Shown here: one piece after another, positions 16,441 to 24,453 of the stretch
How positions within the stretch are numbered: the first letter of the stretch is position 1
Layout of the letters: each line of letters starts with the position of its first letter
NCBI GenBank assembly: GCA_002331625.1
Contig: DCZN01000110.1
Span: forward strand, 55,127-83,984
Length of the DNA: 28,858 nt
Source of the DNA: Nitrospira sp. UBA2083
GTDB taxonomy: Bacteria > Nitrospirota > Nitrospiria > Nitrospirales > Nitrospiraceae
Reading direction: 5' to 3'
Translations under genes and position numbers: made by a program
The notes under the pieces: generated by a model
Seen by the model: only the letters and a program-made list of their open reading frames with translations
The model's database searches: none
Told to the model about the DNA's origin: nothing

Positions 16441-16633
16441 GGCCTCGGCTGGAAGGGTGGACCACTGCGACTTCGTCATAATGCGATGGGAGAGGGCAGC
16501 AAATGAAGATCCAGAGTGTTGGCCGCTCGCCTTATCGGACTAGAAGAACGGCAGAGCGGCATCTAAACGGCGTTTGAAATGGCAACAGGCGCTATGGTGA
16601 AAGCCTCCGTGCCCTGACCCTTCCGCCGAGGCC
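16441..16633. repeat. 193-bp foldback element with 17-bp inverted ends and a central hairpin
   Basis: The ends are GGCCTCGGC-T-GGAAGGGT (16441-16458) and ACCCTTCC-GCCGAGGCC (16617-16633), 17 pairs with one bulged T. In the exact middle a second stem pairs GCCGCTC+GCC (16522-16531) with GGC-A-GAGCGGC (16550-16560). Partial complementarity continues inward from the ends (CAC..CTT..CATA..GCG on both sides). It begins 2 nt after the mutase stop and fills nearly all of the 216-bp gap to the MBL gene. It could be a non-autonomous mobile element, a structured RNA or an intra-operon attenuator. No clear target-site duplication is seen. Confidence 0.6.
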
Positions 16634-16654
16634 GGGAGGTATGGAGAGCGGATT

Positions 16655-17500
16655 ATGAAGTTCGGTGGGTTTGAAATTTATCCGGTGAGTGACGGCCGAT
16701 TTCGACTGGACGGCGGGGCGATGTTTGGAGTGGTCCCGAAGGCCCTGTGGGAAAAATGTTGTCCCGCTGATGAATTCAACCGGATACCCCTTAGCCTCAC
16801 GGCACTGCTGATCCGAGCGAAGAGTAAAAATATCCTTGTGGACACGGGACTGGGTCCAAAGGAAGACGCGAAGTTTCAACGCATGTTCGCTGTTGAGCGA
16901 ACGCCGACAATACTACAGTCTCTCAAGCGGTTAGGTCTGAGGCCGGATGATATTCATCTGGTGATCAATACGCATCTGCATTTTGACCATGCCGGCGGAA
17001 ACACGATGCAAGAGAACGGATCCGTCGTACCAACCTTTCCCAATGCCAAGTATTTCATTCAGCATGGCGAGTTTGAAGACGCCGCTCATGCCAATGAACG
17101 GACGAAAGCCAGCTACCGGCAGGATAACTTTACACCGATCGCACAGATCGATCAGTGGGAATTCCTCCACGGTGACACAGAAGTGGTTCCAGGTATCACC
17201 GCGGTCGTCACTGCTGGCCATACCCGCTACCACCAGAGTGTCAAGATTGAATCGGAAGGGGAGACAGCCTTCTTTCTCGGCGACCTGATTCCGACCGTGT
17301 CGCATCTGCCGCTTCCCTATATCATGGGCTACGATCTCTTCCCCATCCGGACGCTGGAGACGAAACGATGGGTGTTGGATCAGGCGTTCGAAGAGCGATG
17401 GCTGCTGCTGTTCGAGCACGATCCAATAGTTCAGGCGGGATATGTGCGGAGGGATCAGGATGGCAAATATTTTCTTCGTGAGGTGACAGTATGGCAGTAG
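16655..17500 (+). CDS. MBL-fold metallo-hydrolase between the mutase subunits
   Basis: The 281-residue metallo-beta-lactamase-fold protein has a full metal set: HLHFDH at 107-112, H189 in AGHTRYHQ, D210 in FLGDLIP and a final H255 in FEHDP, predicting a dinuclear metal centre. It has no signal peptide or membrane segment and is probably cytoplasmic. The family includes thioesterases, lactonases and glyoxalase-II-like enzymes. GGAGAG lies about 6 nt before the ATG. Its 3' end overlaps the start of the B12-binding subunit gene by 10 nt, so the two are translationally coupled. That suggests a housekeeping job for the mutase pathway, for example hydrolysing a stalled acyl-CoA, but the substrate is unknown. 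Confidence 0.8.
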   Translation: MKFGGFEIYPVSDGRFRLDGGAMFGVVPKALWEKCCPADEFNRIPLSLTALLIRAKSKNILVDTGLGPKEDAKFQRMFAVERTPTILQSLKRLGLRPDDIHLVINTHLHFDHAGGNTMQENGSVVPTFPNAKYFIQHGEFEDAAHANERTKASYRQDNFTPIAQIDQWEFLHGDTEVVPGITAVVTAGHTRYHQSVKIESEGETAFFLGDLIPTVSHLPLPYIMGYDLFPIRTLETKRWVLDQAFEERWLLLFEHDPIVQAGYVRRDQDGKYFLREVTVWQ

Positions 17501-17898
17501 CGAGCGCACCCCTGCGGATTCTAATCGGCAAAGTCGGCCTCGACGGTCATGACCGAGGTGTGAAGCTCATCGCGCGTGCCTTACGAGACGCCGGAATGGA
17601 AGTCATCTTTACCGGTCTGCATCAGACGCCGGAACAGGTCGTCAATACGGCGATCCAAGAGGATGTGGATGCGATCGGTTTGAGCATCCTTTCAGGAGCG
17701 CATAAGACCTTGTTCCGACGGGTCCGCGAGCTCCTTAAAGAACAGGATGCAGAAGACATCGCCTTGTTCGGCGGTGGAATCATTCCCGATGAAGATGTCG
17801 CGACGCTCACCGCAGACGGCGTGAAGGCTCTGTTCCGGCCTGGTGCGCCTATCCAGGAGATCGTGGCGTTCGTCAAAGGGCTCAAACCACAGGGCTGA
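17491..17898 (+). CDS. icmB: B12-binding small subunit of the acyl-CoA mutase
   Basis: The 135-residue cobalamin-binding domain has the size of free-standing IcmB-type subunits. The base-off/His-on motif DxHxxG is D18-G-H20-D-R-G23, with H20 the lower cobalt ligand. The SxL-containing segment GLSILSGAH and the GG segment FGGGIIPDED follow at the expected spacing. It pairs with the large subunit encoded one gene upstream, although the MBL-fold gene and the foldback element separate them. Its start lies inside the end of the MBL gene. Reconstitution with the large subunit should give an active mutase; MeaB downstream would serve it. Confidence 0.91.
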   Translation: MAVASAPLRILIGKVGLDGHDRGVKLIARALRDAGMEVIFTGLHQTPEQVVNTAIQEDVDAIGLSILSGAHKTLFRRVRELLKEQDAEDIALFGGGIIPDEDVATLTADGVKALFRPGAPIQEIVAFVKGLKPQG

Positions 17899-17904
17899 GG
17901 AACC

Positions 17905-19509
17905 ATGCGTACGTTGATGACTTCGGTGGTTGCCACCTCCGACGAATTCGAGTCGAATCGTGTGCACTATGAAAGTCTGGTGGCGGACCTCCAGAAACAT
18001 CTCGCCCTCGCTCGAGCCGGAGGGCCACCGGAAGCAACCGCCCTTCAACAACAACGAGGCAAACTGACTGCCCGAGAGCGGATTGCGAAGTTGCTCGATC
18101 CGGACGGGCCTTGGCTCGAACTCAGTCCCTTGGCGGCATACGGGATGTACGACGATCAGATCTCCGCTGCCGGTCTAGTGACAGGCATCGGCTATGTGGC
18201 GGGACGGCCATGTGTGATCGCCGCCAACGACGCAACGGTCAAGGGCGGGACCTATTTCCCCATGACGATCAAGAAGCATCTCCGGGCGCAAGAGATCGCC
18301 CTGGAAAATCGATTGCCCGCGATCTATCTCGTAGATTCCGGCGGCATATTCCTCCCGATGCAAGCCGACGTCTTCGCCGACAAAGAGCACTTTGGACGGA
18401 TCTTCTACAATCAGGCGCGCATGTCCGCCCTCGGTATTTCTCAAATTGCTGTGGTTATGGGGATGTGTACGGCAGGCGGCGCCTATGTGCCGGCCATGTG
18501 TGATGAGAACGTGATCGTCAAAGGGACCGGCACCATTTATCTGGCTGGGCCACCGCTGGTCAAGGCCGCAACCGGTGAAGAGGTCACTGCCGAAGAGCTT
18601 GGTGGTGCCGATCTCCACACCAGATTCTCAGGGGTGAGCGATCACCTCGCAGGGGATGACCACGAGGCGCTCGAGATCTGCAGGTCGATCGTCGAGACGC
18701 TGCCTCGACGGCCGGTTCTTCGCCGACCAGCGCCGATTGAAGAGCCGCGCTATCCGGCCGATGAACTGTATGGACTTATTCCAAACAATCCGCGGCAGAC
18801 TTTCGACGCCCGTGAGGTCATTGCCCGCTTGGTGGACGGCAGTCGCTTTCATGAGTTTAAGGCCCGTTACGGCCGAACGCTGATTTGTGGGTTCGCCCGT
18901 TGGATGGGACACCAAGTCGGCATCATCGCAAACAATGGCGTGCTGTTCTCAGAGGCCGCCTTGAAAGGTGCGCACTTCGTCCAGCTCTGTGCCCAACGGC
19001 GTCTACCTCTGGTGTTTCTCCAAAACGTCACAGGCTTCATGGTCGGCAGGGAGTACGAGACTCGAGGGATCATCAAGGACGGAGCCAAGATGGTGCAGGC
19101 AGTGGCGACGGCCGATATTCCGAAGTTCAGTATTGTTATAGGGGCCTCACATGGTGCCGGCAATTATGCCATGTGTGGGCGGGCCTACGCTCCGCGCTTT
19201 CTCTTCCTCTGGCCCAACGCCCGGACGTCAGTCATGGGGGCACAACAGGCGGCTCAGGTTCTTCTGACAGTGAAACAGCAGCAGCGAGCTCGTGACAAGG
19301 CGGCCTTGTCGGAAGACGAACAACGAAACATCACGGACTCCATTCGCGCACAGTATGAGCGGGAGGGGAGTCCCTATTTCAGCACGGCTCGGCTCTGGGA
19401 TGATGGGATTATTGATCCAGTGGAGACCCGGAAAATTCTCGGGCTGTGTCTTGATGTCGCCATAACGACGCTGGTCCGCTTGTCACACTACCCGGTCTTC
19501 CGCATGTGA
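17905..19509 (+). CDS. liuB: methylcrotonoyl-CoA carboxylase, carboxyltransferase (beta) subunit
   Basis: This 534-residue acetyl/propionyl-type carboxyltransferase is the usual size for MCC beta. Characteristic stretches include [43 protein letters not shown] and the C-terminal [12 protein letters not shown]. These match MCC beta rather than propionyl-CoA carboxylase beta, which lacks the FLPMQ-type motif. It transfers the carboxyl from biotin to 3-methylcrotonyl-CoA in leucine breakdown. GAGG lies 5 nt upstream of the ATG, which is 6 nt after the B12-subunit stop. The biotin-carboxylase/biotin-carrier subunit (MCC alpha) is not in the window. The hydratase and HMG-CoA lyase that follow give the next two leucine steps. 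Confidence 0.91.
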   Translation: MRTLMTSVVATSDEFESNRVHYESLVADLQKHLALARAGGPPEATALQQQRGKLTARERIAKLLDPDGPWLELSPLAAYGMYDDQISAAGLVTGIGYVAGRPCVIAANDATVKGGTYFPMTIKKHLRAQEIALENRLPAIYLVDSGGIFLPMQADVFADKEHFGRIFYNQARMSALGISQIAVVMGMCTAGGAYVPAMCDENVIVKGTGTIYLAGPPLVKAATGEEVTAEELGGADLHTRFSGVSDHLAGDDHEALEICRSIVETLPRRPVLRRPAPIEEPRYPADELYGLIPNNPRQTFDAREVIARLVDGSRFHEFKARYGRTLICGFARWMGHQVGIIANNGVLFSEAALKGAHFVQLCAQRRLPLVFLQNVTGFMVGREYETRGIIKDGAKMVQAVATADIPKFSIVIGASHGAGNYAMCGRAYAPRFLFLWPNARTSVMGAQQAAQVLLTVKQQQRARDKAALSEDEQRNITDSIRAQYEREGSPYFSTARLWDDGIIDPVETRKILGLCLDVAITTLVRLSHYPVFRM

Positions 19510-19516
19510 GGTGCAG

Positions 19517-20317
19517 ATGAAGCATTTTACGTCGATCCTCGTTGAGTTGAGTAAAGGGTGCGCACGTGTGACCTTGAATCGGCCCGATCGGCGGAACGCG
19601 TTCGACGCGCTCATGGTGGATGAGCTGTGCGGGGCCTTTCGTACATTAGGACAGGACCATTCGGTGTGCGCAATCATCTTGACGGGGAACGGCCCCACCT
19701 TTTGTGCCGGGGCAGACCTCGGCTGGATGGGGCCGGACCGAGTCATGTCTGCGCCAGAAACGCAGCGGGACGCCGAGCGATTGCTCGCGATGTTCCAGAC
19801 CATCGATGACTGCCCCTGTCCCGTGATCGGATGCGTTCAGGGAGCTGCCTATGGCGGAGGAATCGGGTTGATTGCTGCGTGCGACATCGCCGTTGCCGCT
19901 GCGAATGCAACATTCGCGTTCAGTGAGGTCCGCTTAGGGTTGGTTCCGGCTGTGATCGCGCCCTTTGTTCTTGCGAAGACCGGGGACTCCTTTGCCCGAC
20001 GATTCTGTCTAACCGCTGAACCGTTTTCCGCATCGATCGCTCAAGACAACAGTCTTATCCATGATGTGGTTGAACCAGATGCGCTTCACGCTCATGTCGC
20101 ATCATTGGCTGAACAGATTACTCATCTTGCTCCGCTGGCCGTGAGGGATACGAAGGCGTTGTTTCACCGACTTCACCATCTGTCCCACGAGGAGCGCGTG
20201 AAGGCCTGTGTTGCAGGGAATGTTCAGGCTCGACTTTCATCTGAGGCGCAGGAAGGGCTTCGTGCATTTCGCGAACGCCGAACACCTAACTGGATGATGT
20301 CAAGAAGCGGAGAGTAA
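19517..20317 (+). CDS. liuC: methylglutaconyl-CoA hydratase-like crotonase
   Basis: The 266-residue crotonase-family protein keeps the second catalytic glutamate, in FAFSEVRLGLVPAVIAPF, but has Gly in place of the first (AYGGGIGLIAACDI). That pattern is familiar in LiuC-type methylglutaconyl-CoA hydratases and differs from the other two hydratases in the window, which have both glutamates. It would hydrate 3-methylglutaconyl-CoA to HMG-CoA, the step between the MCC and HMG-CoA lyase encoded on either side. ATG 19517 is preferred over GTG 19511 because GAGG at 19508-19511 is spaced 5 nt from it. The gene starts within 10 nt of the previous stop. Confidence 0.84.
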   Translation: MKHFTSILVELSKGCARVTLNRPDRRNAFDALMVDELCGAFRTLGQDHSVCAIILTGNGPTFCAGADLGWMGPDRVMSAPETQRDAERLLAMFQTIDDCPCPVIGCVQGAAYGGGIGLIAACDIAVAAANATFAFSEVRLGLVPAVIAPFVLAKTGDSFARRFCLTAEPFSASIAQDNSLIHDVVEPDALHAHVASLAEQITHLAPLAVRDTKALFHRLHHLSHEERVKACVAGNVQARLSSEAQEGLRAFRERRTPNWMMSRSGE

Positions 20318-20339
20318 AGGTGCTGCTGTGGAGCGTCGT

Positions 20340-21287
20340 ATGGTACCAGACAGCAACGGGTCAAAATCACAGTTGTCTGTGATCAGAATCGTCGAGGTCG
20401 GCCCGCGAGACGGACTGCAGAATGAATCAGACATCGTATCCACTGAGGTCAAGGTGTCGTTCGTGGATGCCCTGTCCGAGAGTGGCGTGGCGGAGATCGA
20501 AGCAGGATCATTTGTGTCGCCTGGTGCCATTCCGCAACTAGCGGATTCCGATGAAGTGTTCCAAAAGATCGAACGGCAGCCCGGCGTGATCTATTCAGCG
20601 CTGGTGCCGAACGAACGAGGGTTGGAACGGGCAAGGGCGGTGGCGGTGAACAAGATTGCCGTCTTTACGGCGGCCTCCGATTCGTTCACCAGACGGAACA
20701 TCAACTGCACGATTAGCGAGTCGATCAAGCGGTTCAGGCCGGTGGTGTTCGGCGCGAAACGCGATGGCATGACTGTGCGGGGGTACGTGTCTACTGCGAC
20801 TCATTGTCCCTTTGAGGGGGCCATCCAACCGTCGCAGGTTCTGGATGTGGTGCGGCAGTTACTCGATCTCGGAGTAGACGAAATCTCCCTCGGAGACACC
20901 GTTGGAAAAGCCGCTCCTCGGGATATCCGGAGGCTGTTGGATGAAATAGTGCCGCGCGTCGATCGGAGTCGTCTCTCGCTCCATGTCCATGATACCTGCG
21001 GCATGGCCGTGGCTAATGTCCTGACCGCATGGACAGACTACCGCATCGAGGCGTTTGACACAGCCGCTGGAGGACTTGGAGGGTGTCCTTACGCGCCAGG
21101 GGCGTCGGGGAACGCGGCGACGGAAGACGTGGTCTATGCGCTGAAAGCTTCCGGCGCCTCACTTGCCGTGGATGAGCGGAAGGTCATAGCGGCGGCAAGC
21201 GAGATCGGCAAGATTCTGAACCGCCGACTGTCGTCGCGCCTATCGCAGGTCCGGACAGAACAAACCGCGTATGAAGGTGTGACATGA
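20340..21287 (+). CDS. liuE: hydroxymethylglutaryl-CoA lyase
   Basis: This 315-residue DRE-TIM-type lyase splits HMG-CoA into acetoacetate and acetyl-CoA, ending the leucine branch. Catalytic and metal residues are R23 and D24 in EVGPRDGLQNE, H215 and H217 in HVHDTCGM, and the signature cysteine C249 in GGLGGCPYAPGASGN. ATG 20340 has GGAG at 20330-20333, 6 nt upstream; GTG 20328 is an alternative adding four residues. Its stop overlaps the meaB start by 4 nt (ATGA). Acetoacetate made here and by the fumarylacetoacetase step could converge on one of the thiolases after activation. Confidence 0.93.
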   Translation: MVPDSNGSKSQLSVIRIVEVGPRDGLQNESDIVSTEVKVSFVDALSESGVAEIEAGSFVSPGAIPQLADSDEVFQKIERQPGVIYSALVPNERGLERARAVAVNKIAVFTAASDSFTRRNINCTISESIKRFRPVVFGAKRDGMTVRGYVSTATHCPFEGAIQPSQVLDVVRQLLDLGVDEISLGDTVGKAAPRDIRRLLDEIVPRVDRSRLSLHVHDTCGMAVANVLTAWTDYRIEAFDTAAGGLGGCPYAPGASGNAATEDVVYALKASGASLAVDERKVIAAASEIGKILNRRLSSRLSQVRTEQTAYEGVT

Positions 21288-22069
21288 GTTCCCACGGCTC
21301 CCACCCGTTCTTATGCGACCTCCACGACTTGGTGATTCTAGCCGAGCAGGTAGGAGCCGGAAATGTCCGCGCCGTATCACGCCTGATCTCCTTGTTGGAG
21401 AATCACCCGGGCGCCAGAGAAGCGCTTCGTTTACTTAACAATAGCTCGCGGGGGACGATGGTGATCGGGGTCACGGGGTATCCTGGAGCGGGAAAGAGCA
21501 CAGTTGTCAACCGCTTAGTGAGCGTTTATCGGCAGCGCGGTTTGAAAGTCGGGGTCCTGGCGGTCGATATCAGCAGCCCTGTCACAGGCGGTGCTCTGCT
21601 GGGTGATCGCATCAGAATGCAGGAACATGCCCTGGATCACGAGGTGTATATCAGAAGCATGGCCACTCGTGGATATCATGGGGGGCTTGCGCCAGCGACC
21701 GGCGATGCAGCGCTGGTCTTGGAAGCAGCCGGATATGAGGTCATTCTAATTGAGACCATCGGGGTCGGTCAGAATGAAATCGACATCGTCGATCTCGCGC
21801 ATATCGTTGTGGCGGTGGTGGCGCCGGGTCTGGGCGACGAGATTCAAGCTATGAAGGCTGGGCTATTGGAAGTTGCACACATCGTCGTCGTCAACAAGAG
21901 AGACCTTCCTGGCGCGGATAACACGTTGCGAGATCTGCGTGAATGGTGTCCGAATGTGTTGCGCACGGTCGCGACGACAGGCGAGGGGATTTCGGAACTC
22001 GCTGCCGCGATCATGGCGCACCAACAGTCTCGCGGTGCTCGCCTCGTGGGTGAAGCTCGGAACTGTTAG
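21284..22069 (+). CDS. meaB: MeaB/ArgK-family G-protein chaperone, C-terminally short
   Basis: The 261-residue P-loop GTPase loads and protects B12-dependent acyl-CoA mutases. Its G1 motif is GYPGAGKS at 65-72. The MeaB hallmarks AVDISSPVTGGALLGDRIRM, SMATRGYHGGLAPAT and ETIGVGQNE are all present, with NKRD for guanine recognition. Family members usually have about 310-340 residues, and the missing part here is the C-terminal dimerisation segment. After the TAG at 22067 the same frame runs 27 more codons, to TGA at 22151, with an Arg/Lys-rich stretch (RPERWKREKKESRRRL) that resembles the basic C-terminal helix of MeaB. A nonsense truncation is therefore possible. The substrate mutase is encoded five genes upstream. 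Confidence 0.88.
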   Translation: MSSHGSHPFLCDLHDLVILAEQVGAGNVRAVSRLISLLENHPGAREALRLLNNSSRGTMVIGVTGYPGAGKSTVVNRLVSVYRQRGLKVGVLAVDISSPVTGGALLGDRIRMQEHALDHEVYIRSMATRGYHGGLAPATGDAALVLEAAGYEVILIETIGVGQNEIDIVDLAHIVVAVVAPGLGDEIQAMKAGLLEVAHIVVVNKRDLPGADNTLRDLREWCPNVLRTVATTGEGISELAAAIMAHQQSRGARLVGEARNC

Positions 22070-22118
22070 CGCCCGGAGCGATGGAAGCGGGAGAAGAAGG
22101 AAAGTCGAAGGAGATTAT

Positions 22119-22161
22119 CCGCCGGTGACAAGGAAGAAGGGCTTCGCCCATGAGCCGGCGG
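22119..22161. repeat. nested inverted repeat in the meaB-hydratase gap
   Basis: CCGCCGG (22119-22125) pairs with CCGGCGG (22155-22161), and inside the loop GGGC (22139-22142) pairs with GCCC (22146-22149) around TTC. It lies about 30 nt before the ATG of the next gene and overlaps the possible readthrough extension of meaB. There is no T-run, so a rho-independent terminator is unlikely. Confidence 0.35.
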
Positions 22162-22189
22162 ACCACACGAAGTGCGGTTTGGAGGATAT

Positions 22190-22969
22190 ATGCAGCATCA
22201 ATTGTTGACGATTTCTCACCATGTCGCACGGATCACTCTCCATAACCCACCGGCCAATGTGCTCAATCTTTCCATGCTCAAGGAGCTCGAACTCGTCTTG
22301 AATGAATTGGAGGAGGATGAGTACGTCCGGGTGGTGATCGTAACGGGGACGGGACGATTTTTCTGCGCCGGCGCCGACATCAACGAATTGGCCCACTTGA
22401 ATACAGTGCACGGCGGGTCGGAGTTTGCAACTCGGGGACAGTCGCTTCTCAACCGTATTGAGCGGTCAGACAAGCCGATGCTTGCCGCGATCAATGGAAC
22501 CTGTGTCGGCGGGGGGCTCGAACTCGCTCTGGCCTGCCATATCAGGGTGGCGGCCGCAGGCTGCATGTTGGGGCTGCCGGAAATCAAGCTCGGTCTCATT
22601 CCCGGCTTTGGAGGAACCCAGCGGTTGTCGCGAATCGTCGGACCGTCGAAGGCGGCGGAGATGATCCTGACGGGGAAGAGTGTCTCCGCTGAGGAGGCGC
22701 TGCGGATCGGTCTGCTGAGTCGAGTGGTGCCACCGCACGAGTTGATCACTCAGGTTGAATCCATTGCAGCCTTGATTATCGCGCATGGGAAAACTGCGGT
22801 CGAAGCTGCGCTTCACGCGATCAGGGGAGGGATCGATATTCCCTTGTCGGAAGGCCTGGCCAGGGAAGCGGAATTATTCGGCAGATTGTGCGCCACTCCC
22901 GACAAACAAGCATCGGTGCGGGCATTTTTGGAAAAGCGGCAGCCAAAGCTGGCCGAAACAGAGGTATAA
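22190..22969 (+). CDS. enoyl-CoA hydratase
   Basis: This 259-residue crotonase has both catalytic glutamates, in GGGLELALACHIRVA and LGLPEIKLGLIPGFGGTQRL, and the AGADI oxyanion segment, so it should be a true 2-enoyl-CoA hydratase. It is closely similar to the partial gene at 1-632, suggesting paralogues within the locus. ATG 22190 has GGAGG 4 nt upstream; the in-frame GTG at 22172 is less likely. Crotonyl-CoA (after the mutase) and tiglyl-CoA (from isoleucine) are both plausible substrates, and the dehydrogenase at 13906 would follow. Confidence 0.92.
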   Translation: MQHQLLTISHHVARITLHNPPANVLNLSMLKELELVLNELEEDEYVRVVIVTGTGRFFCAGADINELAHLNTVHGGSEFATRGQSLLNRIERSDKPMLAAINGTCVGGGLELALACHIRVAAAGCMLGLPEIKLGLIPGFGGTQRLSRIVGPSKAAEMILTGKSVSAEEALRIGLLSRVVPPHELITQVESIAALIIAHGKTAVEAALHAIRGGIDIPLSEGLAREAELFGRLCATPDKQASVRAFLEKRQPKLAETEV

Positions 22970-22972
22970 GTT

Positions 22973-23000
22973 CGTGAGGCGTCACGCATGAGGGATGAAG
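22973..23000. repeat. short heptamer-phased repeat before prpD
   Basis: In-phase 7-mers CGTGAGG, CGTCACG, CATGAGG, GATGAAG (22973-23000) lie in the 60-bp gap between the hydratase stop and the prpD start. They have the same period and composition as the repeats at 11436 and 13820, but only one short array is left. Confidence 0.5.
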
Positions 23001-23029
23001 CGATGGCATAGATCGGAAGGGGGCAGCCG

Positions 23030-24433
23030 ATGCTAGCAGATCGTCTTGCTCGATATTGCCGGTCTCTGCGCTACGGCGATGTAGCGGATATCGTCGTGCA
23101 TGAAGTCAAACGGCGTGTGCTCGACAGCCTTGGCTGCGCGTTCGGGGCATGGAATGCACCGCCCTCCCGCGTCGCCCGCCTGATTGCCCGGACGGTCACG
23201 GTGCCGCAGGGTGCCACGTTGTGGGGTACACGTCACAAAACCCTTCCCGACCTTGCTACGTTTGCCAACGGCGGGCTGGTCCGGTATCTCGATTTCAACG
23301 ATACCTATCTTTCGAAAGAGCCGGCGCACCCTTCCGACAATATTCCGGCCATTCTTGCGGTCGGCGAGGCCGTTCACGCGTCCGGAAAACAGGTCATTCA
23401 AGCTATTGCGCTCGCCTATGAGATTCAGTGCCGTCTCTGTGACGCTGCGGCGCTACGTCCCCGCGGGTGGGACCATGTAACCTACGGGTCCTTTTCTTCT
23501 GCCCTCGGTGCCGCCAAGCTCATGAGGCTCTCACAGGTGAAGACAGTTCAGGCGATCAATCTGGCAGGCATCGCGAATGTGGCACTGCGGCAGACGCGGG
23601 TCGGAGATTTGTCCATGTGGAAAGCCTGCGCCTTCTCGAACGCCGCGCGCAACGGCGCGTTTGCCGCGATGCTGGCACAACGTGGTATGACGGGGCCATC
23701 CCCTATCTTCGAAGGTGAAAAGGGGTTCATGAAGCTCGTTTCGGGGCCATTCGATCTGGTGCCGTTTGCCGCAGAAGGGGGACGGGCACCCGCCCTCGGC
23801 GAGAGCCAGCCCCCTCAGTTCAGGATCCTGGACACCTATATCAAGCATTACCCGGTTGAGTATCACGCACAGACTGCGGTCGAGGCGACGTTGGCACTTC
23901 GTAATGAACTAATAGAAGCAGAAGGAGCTCGTGCGATCGATCATGTTATGGATGTTGAGATCGGGAGTTATGACGTGGCCATCGAAATCATCGGGCGCGA
24001 TCCTGAAAAATGGCAGCCGGCCACGAGGGAAACCGCTGATCACAGTTTCCCCTATTGCGTCGCAGTGGCATTGCTCCACGGTCATGTGACGCTGCAGTCA
24101 TTCGGCCCGAAACGATTGCAAGATCCGGCCGTGCGGGATTTGATGAAGAAGATCCGAGTCGTGCAGCAGCCAGAATTCGTGGGACGCTACCCCAAGATCA
24201 TGCCGACCAGGGTCACGGTCAGGACAGAAGCGGGGAAAACCTGCATGAGTCAAGTCGATGTGCCGGTAGGACATCCGGGCAATCCGATGTCGGATCGGGA
24301 TCTGGAAGCGAAGTTTCGCCGGTTAGCTGCCGGGCGACTGAATCGTTCCCGCATCGATCGGCTGATCGAATTCGTGTGGAGTCTTGATCGGGTCCAAGAC
24401 ATTGGCACACTCATGCCGCTGTTGAGGATCTGA
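23030..24433 (+). CDS. prpD: 2-methylcitrate dehydratase (MmgE/PrpD family)
   Basis: The 467-residue protein fits the PrpD family in length and in motifs: RVLDSLGCAFGA near the N-terminus, NGGLVRYLDFNDTYLSKEPAHPSDN around 85-108, and the C-terminal TADHSFPYCVAVAL. It dehydrates 2-methylcitrate to 2-methylaconitate (and may form 2-methylisocitrate) in the methylcitrate cycle, using no Fe-S cluster. prpB and prpC follow in the same orientation, so the three core enzymes for propionyl-CoA removal are encoded together. A G-run about 8 nt upstream serves as ribosome binding site. No acnD gene is present. Confidence 0.93.
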   Translation: MLADRLARYCRSLRYGDVADIVVHEVKRRVLDSLGCAFGAWNAPPSRVARLIARTVTVPQGATLWGTRHKTLPDLATFANGGLVRYLDFNDTYLSKEPAHPSDNIPAILAVGEAVHASGKQVIQAIALAYEIQCRLCDAAALRPRGWDHVTYGSFSSALGAAKLMRLSQVKTVQAINLAGIANVALRQTRVGDLSMWKACAFSNAARNGAFAAMLAQRGMTGPSPIFEGEKGFMKLVSGPFDLVPFAAEGGRAPALGESQPPQFRILDTYIKHYPVEYHAQTAVEATLALRNELIEAEGARAIDHVMDVEIGSYDVAIEIIGRDPEKWQPATRETADHSFPYCVAVALLHGHVTLQSFGPKRLQDPAVRDLMKKIRVVQQPEFVGRYPKIMPTRVTVRTEAGKTCMSQVDVPVGHPGNPMSDRDLEAKFRRLAAGRLNRSRIDRLIEFVWSLDRVQDIGTLMPLLRI

Positions 24434-24453
24434 GTTCAAAGACAAGGGCGTAG

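Noticed and set aside
22119..22161. Rho-independent terminator after meaB
   Set aside because: The stem is short with a long loop and no following T-run, and genes continue in the same direction.
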